64,000 bases of DNA from CAVOXO01 sp963700425 (GCA_963700425.1 CAVOXO010000001.1:1736001-1800000); one strand, 5' to 3'; positions 49,156 to 59,349 are shown, counted from the stretch's first letter. Notes: generated by a model from the sequence alone, not told the origin. A program made the numbers and translations.

Positions 49156-52100
49156 ATGGCCGTTGTTGAGTCCTCGGCCGCTGCCGCGCCCCGCCTGTTC
49201 GACGACCGCTCCGTCGAACAGGTCGAGACCGTCGAGGACCTCGTGTCGGGGGTCTCGTTCCATCCTGCCGTCGCAGAGTGGTTCCGTCGCCGATTTCCCC
49301 ACGGACCGACTCCGCCCCAGACGGAGGCATGGCCCCACATCGCAGCACGACGCAACACGCTCATCGCCGCGCCGACGGGATCCGGCAAGACCCTCGCCGG
49401 ATTCCTCATGGCGATCAACCGTCTCTACCTCGACGCCGCCCGGGGCGACCTCCGCCCGGGGATCAGCGTCGTGTACGTGTCGCCGCTCAAGGCACTCGCC
49501 GTCGACATCGCCGAGAACCTCAACCACCCGCTGGAGGAGGTCGCCGCCCTGGCGACGGTCATGGGATTCGTCACGCCGGAGATCAGCGTCGGCGTGCGTA
49601 CCGGCGACACCACCGCCTCGGAGCGGGCCAGGATGTCGCGAACTCCACCGACCTTCCTGGTCACCACGCCGGAGTCCCTGTATCTCATGGTCACGGCGGA
49701 GAAGAGCAGGGCCACGCTGGCCACGACCGAGACGATCATCGTCGACGAGATCCATGCACTCGCCAACGACAAACGCGGCGCTCACCTCACACTCACGCTC
49801 GAACGGCTGTCGCACGTGTGCGGGGGCTCGCCCTCGCGCATCGGCCTCTCGGCCACGCAGAAGCCCGTCGAGACCGTGGCGTCGATGCTCGTCGGCGACA
49901 GGTCCGCATCGGACGGCAGTGCCGACTGCGTCATCGTCGATGCCGGCCACCAACGTTCCCTCGATCTCGAGCTGGTACTCCCCGACGGCGAACTCGAAGC
50001 GGTCACCTCTGCATCGCAGATGGACTCGGTCCTGGAGAAGATCGCTCTGGAGGTCCGCGACCACCGCACGACGCTGATCTTCGTCAACACGCGTCGAATG
50101 GCAGAGCGTCTCGCCCACCAGTTGGGCGAGCGGCTCGGTGACGACGTGGTCTCCGCCCACCACGGCTCGCTCAGCAAGGACCGTCGGACCCGGGTCGAAC
50201 ACCGGCTCCGCGCCGGCGAACTCAAGGCCCTCGTCGCCACCGCGTCGCTCGAGCTCGGAATCGACATCGGCCCGGTCGAACTGGTGTGCCAGATCGGTTC
50301 GCCGCGCGCCATCGCCACGTTGCTCCAGCGCGTCGGCCGTTCCAACCACACGCGCCACGGCACCCCCAAGGGGCGCCTGTACCCGCTCACGCGCGACGAG
50401 CTGGTCGAGACCGCGGCCATGATGTTGGCGGTCCGAGCAGGGCGCCTCGACGCGGTACGCCCCCCCGTCGCGCCGCTCGACATCCTCTCCCAGCAGATCA
50501 TCGCCGAGTGCGCCGCCGAGGACTGGACGACCGACGACCTGTACGCCCTGGTCCGACGCGCCCACCACTACCGGTCCCTGTCCCGACACGACTTCGACGA
50601 GGTCGTCCAGCTGGGCTCCGAGGGAATCATGACCGGGCGAGGCCGCCGCGCCGCGTATCTGCACCACGACGCGATCAACGGGGAGGTCCGAGCCCGAAAG
50701 GGCGCCCGTCTCGCTGCTCTGACCAGCGGCGGTGCCATTCCCGACATCGGCGACTACCGGGTGATCGCCGAGCCCGACGAGACCCCCGTCGGCACCGTCG
50801 GAGAGGACTGGGCCGCCGAGTCCACGCCGGGCGACATCTTTCTCCTGGGGACCCACGCGTGGCAGATCAGGCGGGTCACCTCGGGTGAGGTGCGCGTCGT
50901 CGACGCGGGTGATCGTCGCCCCACCGTCCCGTTCTGGTTGGGAGAGGCTCCGGCACGCACCTTCGAGCTCAGCGAGGAGGTCTCGACGCTCCGGCGGACG
51001 GTCGACGACTTCCTCATGGCCGCCGATCCCGGCGGGGCGACGCGATGGCTGGTCGACGAGGCGGGCCTCGGCGATGCCGCGGCCGGGACGATCACGCTCT
51101 ACCTCGCTGCGGGTCGCGCCTCTCTGGGCGTGATGCCCACCCACACCGACCTGGTCATGGAACGCTTCTTCGACGAGTCGGGCGGCATGCAGCTCGTCAT
51201 CCACTCGCCCTACGGAGGCCGCATCAACCGGGCCATGGGCTACGGCCTGCGCAAGAAATTCTGTCGGAGCTTCAACTTCGAACTGCAGGCCTCGGCATCC
51301 GACGACGCCGTGGTCATCTCGCTCGGGCCGCATCACAGCTTCCCCCTCTCCGACGTGCCCCGATACCTCACGACCGCCAACATCCGTGAGACGGTGACCC
51401 AGGCGATCCTCGACCAACCTCTGTTCCTGTCCCGCTGGCGCTGGAACCTCAATCGGTCGTTGGTCGTCCTGCGATTTCGTGGCGGCAAGAAGAACCCGCC
51501 ACCGTTCCAACGGATGGAGTCCGACGACATGATGGCGGCGCTGTTTCCCGGTGCGGCCGCCTGTCAGGAGAACATCACGGGGCCGATCGAGATCCCCGAT
51601 CACCCGCTCGTCCACCAGACCGTGCACGACGGGTTGACCGAGCTGCTCGATGTCGACGGTCTCATCGAGCTGTGGCAACGGATCGGCGACGGCGACGTCA
51701 CCTTCCATTTCCGCGACACGACTGAGCCGTCACTGCTGGCCCACGAGATCCTCACGGCCCGGCCCTACGCGTTCCTCGACGACGGCGAGTTCATCGACCG
51801 GCGCACCAACGCCGTTCCGCTCCGCCGCGGCCTGCCGACCGACGTCGGCGACATCGGTCGGGTCGATTCCGCGGCGATCGACCGGGTGCGGGCCGAAGTC
51901 GAGCCGAACCCGACGTCGGCCGACGAGCTGCACGACCTCCTGACCGCGATTCTCGTTGCCCCGCCGAGAGACGACTGGATGGCGATGTTCGAGGCACTCG
52001 AGCGTCGCGGACGTGTGAAGAGACGGCTCACCGACGACGGCGAGATCTGGCACACCACCGAGAGGTCCGGCCGGGTCGACGTGCTCTTCGCCGGCGCCTC

Positions 52101-53394
52101 TGCGCCGGACATCACGCGCGAGGAGGTCGCCGCCGACGTCCTGAGGGGTCATCTCGACGTCTCCGGACCCCTCACCGCAGAGCAGTTGTCCCGTCAGAGC
52201 GCTCTCGCCCCCAGCCTGACTGCCATCGGCCTTGCCACCCTCGAGGCGGAGGGCTTTGCGCTGCAGGGACGATTCAGCGATCCCGACGGCACCGGCGACG
52301 TGGAGTACTGCTCGCGTCGCCTCCTGGCCCGGATCCATTCGTACTCGCGTACCCGTCGCCGCCGATCGATCGAACCGGTGACCCCTGCCACCTTCATGCG
52401 GTTCCTGACCCGCTGGCACCACGTCGCGCCCGGTAGCCGGTTGCGAGGTATCGCCGGTCTGGAGGTGGCACTCGACCAGCTCCAGGGGCATGAAGCGCCG
52501 CTGGCGGCATGGGAACCCGACATCCTCGCGGCGCGGGTCAGCGACTATCGGCCCGACCTCCTCGACCGGCTGTGCCACAGCGGATCGGTGTCATGGTTGC
52601 GCCTCGCCCCTCCGCCCCTCGACGATCCCAACCGTCGCACCGCGGGTCCGTCGAAGGCGACCCCCGTCAGCCTCGTGAACCGTGACGACCTCGATTGGAT
52701 GCTTGCCGCATTCCGCAGTCGGGCCACACCGCCGGTTCCCGAACGCGGTCCCACTGCCGATGTCATCGAGTCCCTCACGAGCGACGGGGCCCAGTTCCTC
52801 TCCGAGCTCGTCGCATCCACCGGCCGGATGCCCAACGAGATCGAGGAGGCGGTCTGGGACGGCGTCGCCCGCGGGCTGCTCACGAGCGACGGCTTCGAGG
52901 CAGCCCGCTCGCTGTCGTCGGGCCGACGCACCGCTCCGCGCCAGCACCGGTCGCTCAGCCGTATCCGGCGGGCGCCCCTCCGCCCCACCCAATCGTCGGG
53001 GAGGTGGTCGCTCGTGGGCGATCCGCCGATCCTCGACGAGCCCGACGACCTCGCCGAGGCCGCTGCCGACCTGCTCCTCGCCCGCTGGGGTGTCGTCTTC
53101 TACGACCTCGCCGCGACCGAGAGCATCGACGTCCCCTGGCGGGACATCCAGTGGGCGTTACGTCGACTGGAGGACCGTGGCCTCGTCAGGGGTGGGCACT
53201 TCGTGAAGGGCTTCTCCGGCGAGCAGTTCGCCCTTCCGAGGGCGGTCGAGATGCTGTCCACCATCCGCCGCAGCGAGCCCACCGGGCGCACCATCACCCT
53301 CAACGCCACGGATCCGCTCAACCTCACCGGCGTGATCCTCCCAGGTGCCCGGGTCCCCGCCCGACGCACCGAGACGGTCACCCTCGATCTCTGA
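49156..53394 (+). CDS. lhr: large Lhr-family DNA helicase
   Basis: A 1,412-residue superfamily 2 helicase. Motifs: Q-like PPQTEAW, I APTGSGKT (72-79), Ia VSPLKALAVD, II DEIH (197-200), III LSATQ, IV LIFVNTRRMAERL, V ATASLELGIDIGPVEL and VI QRVGRSNHTRHG. The ~800-residue C-terminal region includes the winged-helix and Lhr-core domains (SPYGGRINRAMGYGLRKKFC). In mycobacteria Lhr is a DNA-damage-induced 3'-5' helicase; here it is divergent from recA with a LexA box between, which supports the same role. ATG 49156 was taken as start. Confidence 0.94.
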   Translation: MAVVESSAAAAPRLFDDRSVEQVETVEDLVSGVSFHPAVAEWFRRRFPHGPTPPQTEAWPHIAARRNTLIAAPTGSGKTLAGFLMAINRLYLDAARGDLRPGISVVYVSPLKALAVDIAENLNHPLEEVAALATVMGFVTPEISVGVRTGDTTASERARMSRTPPTFLVTTPESLYLMVTAEKSRATLATTETIIVDEIHALANDKRGAHLTLTLERLSHVCGGSPSRIGLSATQKPVETVASMLVGDRSASDGSADCVIVDAGHQRSLDLELVLPDGELEAVTSASQMDSVLEKIALEVRDHRTTLIFVNTRRMAERLAHQLGERLGDDVVSAHHGSLSKDRRTRVEHRLRAGELKALVATASLELGIDIGPVELVCQIGSPRAIATLLQRVGRSNHTRHGTPKGRLYPLTRDELVETAAMMLAVRAGRLDAVRPPVAPLDILSQQIIAECAAEDWTTDDLYALVRRAHHYRSLSRHDFDEVVQLGSEGIMTGRGRRAAYLHHDAINGEVRARKGARLAALTSGGAIPDIGDYRVIAEPDETPVGTVGEDWAAESTPGDIFLLGTHAWQIRRVTSGEVRVVDAGDRRPTVPFWLGEAPARTFELSEEVSTLRRTVDDFLMAADPGGATRWLVDEAGLGDAAAGTITLYLAAGRASLGVMPTHTDLVMERFFDESGGMQLVIHSPYGGRINRAMGYGLRKKFCRSFNFELQASASDDAVVISLGPHHSFPLSDVPRYLTTANIRETVTQAILDQPLFLSRWRWNLNRSLVVLRFRGGKKNPPPFQRMESDDMMAALFPGAAACQENITGPIEIPDHPLVHQTVHDGLTELLDVDGLIELWQRIGDGDVTFHFRDTTEPSLLAHEILTARPYAFLDDGEFIDRRTNAVPLRRGLPTDVGDIGRVDSAAIDRVRAEVEPNPTSADELHDLLTAILVAPPRDDWMAMFEALERRGRVKRRLTDDGEIWHTTERSGRVDVLFAGASAPDITREEVAADVLRGHLDVSGPLTAEQLSRQSALAPSLTAIGLATLEAEGFALQGRFSDPDGTGDVEYCSRRLLARIHSYSRTRRRRSIEPVTPATFMRFLTRWHHVAPGSRLRGIAGLEVALDQLQGHEAPLAAWEPDILAARVSDYRPDLLDRLCHSGSVSWLRLAPPPLDDPNRRTAGPSKATPVSLVNRDDLDWMLAAFRSRATPPVPERGPTADVIESLTSDGAQFLSELVASTGRMPNEIEEAVWDGVARGLLTSDGFEAARSLSSGRRTAPRQHRSLSRIRRAPLRPTQSSGRWSLVGDPPILDEPDDLAEAAADLLLARWGVVFYDLAATESIDVPWRDIQWALRRLEDRGLVRGGHFVKGFSGEQFALPRAVEMLSTIRRSEPTGRTITLNATDPLNLTGVILPGARVPARRTETVTLDL

Positions 53395-53397
53395 CCG

Positions 53398-55119
53398 TCA
53401 GGCCGGCTGCTCCCACGGATACCAGAACCACCGAAGGGCCTCGAAGTCCGTCGACCGTGCCTCCCCCACCGCCCGATGGTGGGTCGACGCCGATGCATGC
53501 GCGGCGTCGAGAACTCTCCTGGCCTCGCCGAGAACGTCGGGAAGGCTCGACGACGGGGCCTCATGACGCACCGTCGGATAGGTCATGGACCCCCCCGAAT
53601 AGCTGATGTCCTCCAGCGACATGGGGACGACCGAGGTGGCCGACCGGTGCGTCCAGACTCCCGTGGCGTCATCCATGTCGTAGTACTGCAGGGCGGCCGA
53701 CCCGCGTCGCGACACCAACTCCACCGCGGACAGGATGTACTCGAACGTCGCCTCATCGATGAAGTAGTTGAAGTTGACCCGGACCCAACCGGGCTTGATC
53801 CCCTCGCACCCGCGTGAGATCTCCCGTTCGAACCGATGCGACTGCTCGAGGTCGATTCCGAGGAGGCGGTGACCATAGGGTCCCGCGCACGAGCACCCGC
53901 CACGGGACTGGATCCCGAAGAGATCGCTGAGCAGCGCCACGACGAAGTTGTGATGCAGGTACCGCTCACCGTTGCGGATCACGAACGACACGATCGAAAG
54001 ACGATCCGCATCGTGACTCCCCAGGATCTCCAATCCGTCGCACTGTTCCCATCTGGCGATGGCTCGGCGGATGAACGCCTGCTCGCGGGCCCGGATGTTG
54101 TCGACACCGACGGCCTCCTTGAGCTGGAAGACCAGGCCGGCCCGGATCGACTCGACAATGGCCGGGGTCCCACCCTCCTCGCGTGTTTCCACGTCGTCGA
54201 GGTAGCGGTGTTCCTCGGGATTGACGAAGGCAACCGTTCCGCCCCCGGGGACGACGGGAACGCGGTTGGTGAAGAGATCTCGGCGACCCACCAGGACGCC
54301 AGGGGTCCCCGGCCCGCCGATCATCTTGTGGGTCGAGATGAAGACCGCGTCGAGGTGAGCCCCCGCCGAGGTCTCCTTCGCCCCCATGTCGATCGCCACG
54401 TAAGGAGCGGCGGCCGCGTAGTCCCAGAACGCGAGGGCACCGTGGCGATGGAGCATCGTGGACACCGAGGCGGTATCGGTGAGGATTCCGGTGACGTTGG
54501 AAGCGGCCGAGAACGACCCGATCTTCAGTGGTCGGTCGGCGTACGCCCTCAGCTGAGTCTCCAGGTCCTGGAGCGACACGTGGCCGTCGGCATCCTCGTG
54601 AATGGTCACGACGTCGACGATCGACTCACGCCACACCAGCTCGTTCGAGTGGTGTTCGTAGGGTCCGATGAACACTACGGGTCGATCGGACTCCCTGATC
54701 GACTCTCCGAGGTGGAGGACGTCCTCGATACCCGACGGAACCCGGATACCGAGCACCCCCACCATCTTGTCGATGGCCGCGGTGGACCCGCTGCCGCAGA
54801 ACAGAACGACGTGCTCGTCGTCATCGGCTCCGACGCATCTCCGGATGATCCGTCGGGCGTCGGCGCGGAACCTCGACGTCTGCCGACCCGTACCCGACGA
54901 CTCAGTGTGCGTGTTGGCGTACAGGGGAAGGACCGCATCGCGCAGGTAGTCCTCGATGAAGTCGAGCGACCGACCCGACGCCGTGTAGTCGGCATAGATG
55001 ACCGGCCGGGACCCGAAGGGCCCGTCGACGACCTCGGCGCCGCCGATCACTCCCGCCCTGATCGATGAGATCAGACCTTCCGCGTCGACCGAACCGTCCG
55101 CCGTCCCCGATTCATTCAC
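53398..55119 (-). CDS. class V aminotransferase (cysteine desulfurase-like)
   Basis: A 573-residue PLP protein. Seen: VIYADYTASGRSLDFIEDYL, YANTHTESSGTGRQT, VLFCGSGSTAAIDKMVG, the Schiff-base lysine in FISTHKMIGGPGTPGVLVG, and SRGGCSCAGPYGH, which could supply a reactive Cys. The C-terminal 100 residues are an extra segment beyond the usual desulfurase length, ending in FWYPWEQPA. It may be a cysteine desulfurase or a related lyase; the substrate cannot be fixed. It converges with lhr, three bases apart. Confidence 0.85.
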   Translation of the reverse strand: MNESGTADGSVDAEGLISSIRAGVIGGAEVVDGPFGSRPVIYADYTASGRSLDFIEDYLRDAVLPLYANTHTESSGTGRQTSRFRADARRIIRRCVGADDDEHVVLFCGSGSTAAIDKMVGVLGIRVPSGIEDVLHLGESIRESDRPVVFIGPYEHHSNELVWRESIVDVVTIHEDADGHVSLQDLETQLRAYADRPLKIGSFSAASNVTGILTDTASVSTMLHRHGALAFWDYAAAAPYVAIDMGAKETSAGAHLDAVFISTHKMIGGPGTPGVLVGRRDLFTNRVPVVPGGGTVAFVNPEEHRYLDDVETREEGGTPAIVESIRAGLVFQLKEAVGVDNIRAREQAFIRRAIARWEQCDGLEILGSHDADRLSIVSFVIRNGERYLHHNFVVALLSDLFGIQSRGGCSCAGPYGHRLLGIDLEQSHRFEREISRGCEGIKPGWVRVNFNYFIDEATFEYILSAVELVSRRGSAALQYYDMDDATGVWTHRSATSVVPMSLEDISYSGGSMTYPTVRHEAPSSSLPDVLGEARRVLDAAHASASTHHRAVGEARSTDFEALRWFWYPWEQPA

Positions 55120-55135
55120 CGCGACACCGCGCTGC

Positions 55136-56428
55136 TCACGACGACACCGCGCCCGTCGCGGCCGACCCCGACGCCGCGACCGACCGACCGACCAGCTTCG
55201 ATCGCACCAGATTGAGCACCGAGATACACGTGAACTCCCGGATCTGACGGCGCCGACCGGGCATACTCACCTCCAGCGACGTCACGTCGCCCTCGACGTC
55301 AACGGCCATGCACACCGTTCCGACGCGCCGGCCCTCCTGCGGATCGGGACCGGCGACGCCGGTGACCCCGATTCCGATATCGGAGTCGAACACGTCACGA
55401 ACGCCTCGCGCCATGGCCTCGGCGCAGTCGACGGAGATCACCGGTCCCTCGGGGACCCCCAGGATCCGACGCTTGCCGGCAGGGTCGTAGGCGACCACCC
55501 CGCCCCGGAACACGTCGGACGCGCCGACCACGTCGACGAGCCGAGAGGCGATCAGCCCTCCGGTGAGCGACTCCGCCACGGCCAGACTCAACCCGGAACC
55601 CCGGCACAGATCGAGCACCACGGACTCCATCGTCTGATCATCGATGCCGAACACCAGCTCGCCCAGTGTGCGCCGAAGTCGGCGCTCCTCCTCCGCGATC
55701 GCCGCGTCCGCTGCTGCCGCGGTCGCCGCCTTCACCGTGACCCGAACCTTGATCCCCTCGATCCCCGACGCCAGAAAGGCCAGTGTGGCGCCACCCGCGG
55801 CATCGAGGTCGGCCATGTGACCGGCGAGCATCTCCGCCAGACCCGATTCGGACTGGCCCCACGTCCGAAGGGTCCGCGAGCGGATCACCGAGGCCGCGCC
55901 ACTCCGCGCCCGGAGATCCGGAGCGATGTCCTCACTGAACATCTCCTTCATCTCCCACGGAACGCCCGGAACTGCGAAGACGACCTTCGGACGGCCGCCC
56001 CGTTCGACCTCGCACCGCAGGCCCGGTGCCGTTCCCGGCTGGTGCGCGAGGAACTCCGCCGATTCGGGGCGTTGAGCCTGCAGGAGGTTGTTGTCGGGCA
56101 TGTCGCGTCCGCGGGACCCGAACATCGATCGGATGAGATCTGCTCGATCCTCGTCGAGAACGAGTGGGGAACCGGTCACTGCGCTCAGGGCGGATCGGGT
56201 CAGATCGTCCTGGGTAGGTCCGAGCCCACCACAACAGATGACCGCGTCGGACCGTTCGAGAGCGGCTTCGATCGCGTCGACGATCCGATCCATGTTGTCA
56301 CCCACCTTCGTCTGGGTGAGGCTGTCGATCCCCTCGAGGGCCAGGTGCTCGCCCAGCCAGGCGGAATTCGTATCGACGATCTGGCCGAGGAGGAGTTCGG
56401 TGCCGATGGCTACGACGTCACAACGCAT
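55136..56428 (-). CDS. cinA: CinA-family protein (NMN amidohydrolase / MoCF-like)
   Basis: A 430-residue two-domain protein. The N-terminal MoCF-like domain has IGTELLLGQIVDTNSAWLGE and CCGGLGPTQDDLTRSALSAV, and PGVPWEMKEMF follows. The C-terminal CinA domain has LAVAESLTGGLIASRLVDV, FRGGVVAYDPAGKR and GVTGVAGPDPQEGRRVGTVC. It likely recycles nicotinamide mononucleotide. ATG 56428 is eight bases after TAGTGT, so leaderless initiation is possible; GTG 56440 is an alternative. In many Gram-positives cinA lies between pgsA and recA, as roughly here. Confidence 0.93.
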   Translation of the reverse strand: MRCDVVAIGTELLLGQIVDTNSAWLGEHLALEGIDSLTQTKVGDNMDRIVDAIEAALERSDAVICCGGLGPTQDDLTRSALSAVTGSPLVLDEDRADLIRSMFGSRGRDMPDNNLLQAQRPESAEFLAHQPGTAPGLRCEVERGGRPKVVFAVPGVPWEMKEMFSEDIAPDLRARSGAASVIRSRTLRTWGQSESGLAEMLAGHMADLDAAGGATLAFLASGIEGIKVRVTVKAATAAAADAAIAEEERRLRRTLGELVFGIDDQTMESVVLDLCRGSGLSLAVAESLTGGLIASRLVDVVGASDVFRGGVVAYDPAGKRRILGVPEGPVISVDCAEAMARGVRDVFDSDIGIGVTGVAGPDPQEGRRVGTVCMAVDVEGDVTSLEVSMPGRRRQIREFTCISVLNLVRSKLVGRSVAASGSAATGAVSS

Positions 56429-56473
56429 GGAGGCGGACACTACCGGCAGCCGGACCCGGCGGAACCCCGGGAC

Positions 56474-57310
56474 TCAGCCGGGATCGATGGTGCTCACCGA
56501 GACGAAACCGTTGAGGACGGCGTCGACGTCGGTCGCCGGCTCTGCCACGGTCGACTCGCAGTCCACGGCGAAGGGGTCGCGATCGCCGAGATCATCTGCG
56601 GTGGGAACTTCCACCACGCCACGGATCGTCCCGGTGACACAGGTCGGCACGTTGATCGACGTCACCTCCGGGGGAATCGAGCCGGCGAGCAGAGCCTCGC
56701 GGTTCTCCTCGACCCATTCGAGAGCGTAGGTCGCACCGGCATCGAAATCCGGATCCACGACCTCTCCGTACGCGCCCTGGCTCACGGCGAGGGCGGGGAT
56801 CCCCGCCCTCGCCGACGTCAGCGCCGCGCCGACCGTGCCGGACACCTGGGCCAGGTTTCCGATGTTCTGACCGAAGTTGATTCCGGAGATCACCAGGTGC
56901 GGCGCAGGGGTGACGTTCCCGTCGGTCACCGCCCAGACCACCGTGTCGGCCGGGAATCCCCTGACGGCGGTGGCATCGTCACCCGACGCCGTCGACGCCT
57001 CGTCGACGACGAGTTCGCCACCCGAAGTCTGGTCGCCGGTTCCGCTCTGGTTCTCCGATGGGGCGACGACGGTGACGTCGACCCCCTCCATCTCTTCCAG
57101 GGCGTTCACCAGTACGTCGATGCCCGGTGCGGCCACGCCATCGTCATTGGTGACCATGATCCGCAAGGTGTCATCTTCGGCCGCCACCGTGGTGGTGGGC
57201 GCCTCCGTGGTGGTCGGTTCGTCCGCCTCGTCGGCGGATTCGCTGGAGCATCCGGCGATGACCATGGCGAACACTGCCCATCCGAGCGCCCATCGTCTGC
57301 GTCTCATCAT
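56474..57310 (-). CDS. SurE-like nucleotidase, exported as a lipoprotein
   Basis: A 278-residue protein. The N-terminus RRRRWALGWAVFAMVIAGC is a lipoprotein signal with lipobox IAGC, then an acidic Thr-rich linker. The rest follows SurE: LRIMVTNDDGVAAPGIDVLV (metal-binding Asp pair), VVAPSENQSGTG, VISGINFGQNIGN (Asn ligand) and SGTVGAALTSARAGIPALAVS. SurE enzymes are normally cytoplasmic 5'-nucleotidases, so surface export is notable. It may scavenge nucleotides outside the cell. It sits between pgsA and cinA in the same direction. Confidence 0.88.
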   Translation of the reverse strand: MMRRRRWALGWAVFAMVIAGCSSESADEADEPTTTEAPTTTVAAEDDTLRIMVTNDDGVAAPGIDVLVNALEEMEGVDVTVVAPSENQSGTGDQTSGGELVVDEASTASGDDATAVRGFPADTVVWAVTDGNVTPAPHLVISGINFGQNIGNLAQVSGTVGAALTSARAGIPALAVSQGAYGEVVDPDFDAGATYALEWVEENREALLAGSIPPEVTSINVPTCVTGTIRGVVEVPTADDLGDRDPFAVDCESTVAEPATDVDAVLNGFVSVSTIDPG

Positions 57311-57417
57311 CTCCCCTTGTGCCCCTCGGGAATCGGTCTCGAACCGTCATCGACGGAGTGACACCGGTCCTGAAACGACACTGACCCTATGCGACCGAGA
57401 ACGGGTTGCGAAGGATC

Positions 57418-57996
57418 TCACTCCCGGCTCATCGTCGTGGCCGACGAGCTGCCCGCCGCGAGGTACATGCCCCCGCTCACCAGAGCGGTGGCCACTCCGG
57501 CCCACAGGGTGATGTCGGCGAGCCACTCGATGTCCGTGGTGGGTGGAAGCGTCACCCACCCGACGGCCGCGAGCAGCAGGAAGGTCTTCCACTTGGCCAG
57601 CTTGCTGGCAGGCACGGCCAATCCACGTCGGGCGAACGACGACCGGAAGATGCTGATCACGACTTCCCGAACGGCAACGACGAGGAGCGGCCACAACGGG
57701 AACCGACCTGCCGCCCACATCGATGTCAGCCCCCCGAGAGCGAGAACTTTGTCGGCCAACGGATCCAGGAACGCCCCTGAACGCGTGGTTCCCTGTCGCC
57801 GTGCCAGTTCACCGTCGATGCGATCACTGATCGAGAGCAGGAACCACAGACCGCACAGCAACCACGAGGACTGATCGGGTTCGGTCAGGATCAGCACGAA
57901 CGCCACCGGAGAGAGCGCCAGGCGGGCCAGCGTCACCATGTTCGCCGGGGTGAGGAGAGCCGACGGACCGTAGCTCTCGGGTCGGTCGGTCGTCAC
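57418..57996 (-). CDS. pgsA: CDP-diacylglycerol-glycerol-3-phosphate 3-phosphatidyltransferase
   Basis: A 192-residue membrane enzyme of phosphatidylglycerol synthesis. The CDP-alcohol phosphotransferase signature is IDGELARRQGTTRSGAFLDP then LADK, with D61, G62, A65, R66, G74, D78 and D82. Between AR and G there are seven residues rather than the canonical eight. Four to five hydrophobic segments are visible. ATG 57996 overlaps the rimO stop by four bases (ATGA), so the two are one transcription unit. Confidence 0.92.
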   Translation of the reverse strand: MTTDRPESYGPSALLTPANMVTLARLALSPVAFVLILTEPDQSSWLLCGLWFLLSISDRIDGELARRQGTTRSGAFLDPLADKVLALGGLTSMWAAGRFPLWPLLVVAVREVVISIFRSSFARRGLAVPASKLAKWKTFLLLAAVGWVTLPPTTDIEWLADITLWAGVATALVSGGMYLAAGSSSATTMSRE

Positions 57997-59285
57997 GGGA
58001 CGAGGCCCGCCTCGGTCTCTGCGCCCGCGACCACCAGGTCGGGGCCGACAGCGGCCACGATCTCGACCGACACGAAGGAGCCCGGCGGAAGTTCACGGGG
58101 CAGGTGCACGATTCCGTCGATCTCGGGAGCCTCCCGGAAGCTTCGCCCGACGCCGGGAGAGTCGACCAGAACCGTCTGCGTGGAACCGATCAGGTCGTCG
58201 CGACGGCGGGCCGTGATGGCGTCCTGCAACTCCGACAGCTCCGACAGGCGATCCGACACGAGAGCAGGTGGCACCTCGCCGTCGAGATCCGCCGCGTAGG
58301 TCCCGGCTTCGGCCGAGTACGCGAAGAATCCGCACCAGTCCAGGCCGACCGCAGCGACGAAGTCCATGAGAGCGTCGTGGTCGTCCTCGGTCTCACCCGG
58401 ATAGCCGACGATGAAGTTGGATCTCAGGGCTGCGTCGGGTCGGCGCTCTCTGATGTCGGCGATCCGGGCGGCGAATCGATCGCCGTCGCCCCACCGTCGC
58501 ATCCGGCGGAGTAGGGGTCGAGAGACGTGCTGGAGTGACAGATCGACGTACGGAACCGCGGACCGACAGATCAGATCGATGAGGCCGTCATCGAGATCGG
58601 ACGGATACAGGTACAGCAACCGAGTCCACGGCACCCGCTCGGACACCCGCTCGACCAACTCGATGATCCGTCGCTCGCCGACACCCTGATCCCGTCCGAA
58701 TGACGCGAGATCCTGCGCCACGAGGACGACCTCCGACACGGCCAGCGCATCGACCTCTTCGAGGATCGCGTCGACACTGCGGCTCCTCTGGGGCCCGCGA
58801 AACGAGGGAATCGCACAGAAGCCGCAGGCACGGTCGCATCCCTCGGCGATCTTGACGTAGGCCCACGGCCGGTCCGCTGCGGACCGCGGCAGGTTCAACA
58901 GATCGAACGACGGCAAGGGGTCCGCGGCGGACACCGGAATCGATCGTCGGCTCGACCCGTCGGGTGCCAGTGGCACGCCGAACGGGGCAACCGAGTCGAT
59001 GTCGGGGAGGGCTGACGCGAGTTCCTGGCCGTAGCGCTCGGCCATGCACCCCGTGACAACGACCCGCGCCGACTCCGCCCTCCGCTCCGACAGATCGAGA
59101 ATCGTGTCGATCGACTCGGCGCGCGCACTGTCGATGAAGGCACACGTGTTCACCACGATCAGATCTGCTCGGGAGGGGTCTGTCGCTCGAGACCACCCAT
59201 CGGTCTCGAGCGACAGGTCGAGCTTGTCCGAGTCCACCTGGTTCTTCGGACACCCGAGGGTCTCGATCCAATACGTGTCGGCCAC
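57993..59285 (-). CDS. rimO: ribosomal protein S12 methylthiotransferase
   Basis: A 430-residue radical SAM methylthiotransferase paralogous to MiaB. It starts TYWIETLGCPKNQVDSDKLD, the RimO-type GCPKN motif, with Cys in VVNTCAFIDSARAESID and VVTGCMAERYG, the cluster motif CDRACGFCAIPSFRGPQRSR and FIVGYPGETEDDH, then a TRAM-like C-terminus. It modifies an Asp of ribosomal protein S12. GTG 59285 starts the gene. It is followed by pgsA with overlap and preceded by ftsK. Confidence 0.94.
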   Translation of the reverse strand: MADTYWIETLGCPKNQVDSDKLDLSLETDGWSRATDPSRADLIVVNTCAFIDSARAESIDTILDLSERRAESARVVVTGCMAERYGQELASALPDIDSVAPFGVPLAPDGSSRRSIPVSAADPLPSFDLLNLPRSAADRPWAYVKIAEGCDRACGFCAIPSFRGPQRSRSVDAILEEVDALAVSEVVLVAQDLASFGRDQGVGERRIIELVERVSERVPWTRLLYLYPSDLDDGLIDLICRSAVPYVDLSLQHVSRPLLRRMRRWGDGDRFAARIADIRERRPDAALRSNFIVGYPGETEDDHDALMDFVAAVGLDWCGFFAYSAEAGTYAADLDGEVPPALVSDRLSELSELQDAITARRRDDLIGSTQTVLVDSPGVGRSFREAPEIDGIVHLPRELPPGSFVSVEIVAAVGPDLVVAGAETEAGLVP

Positions 59286-59349
59286 CGGGCAAGGGTACCT
59301 GTCGGTGCTGTGGAGCCTGCGGGGCGGTGAACCCGGTCCCAGACCACCC

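Noticed and set aside
48979..51708. 909-codon minus-strand ORF opposite lhr
   Set aside because: The plus strand encodes all helicase motifs in order; long antisense frames are expected in GC-rich coding DNA.
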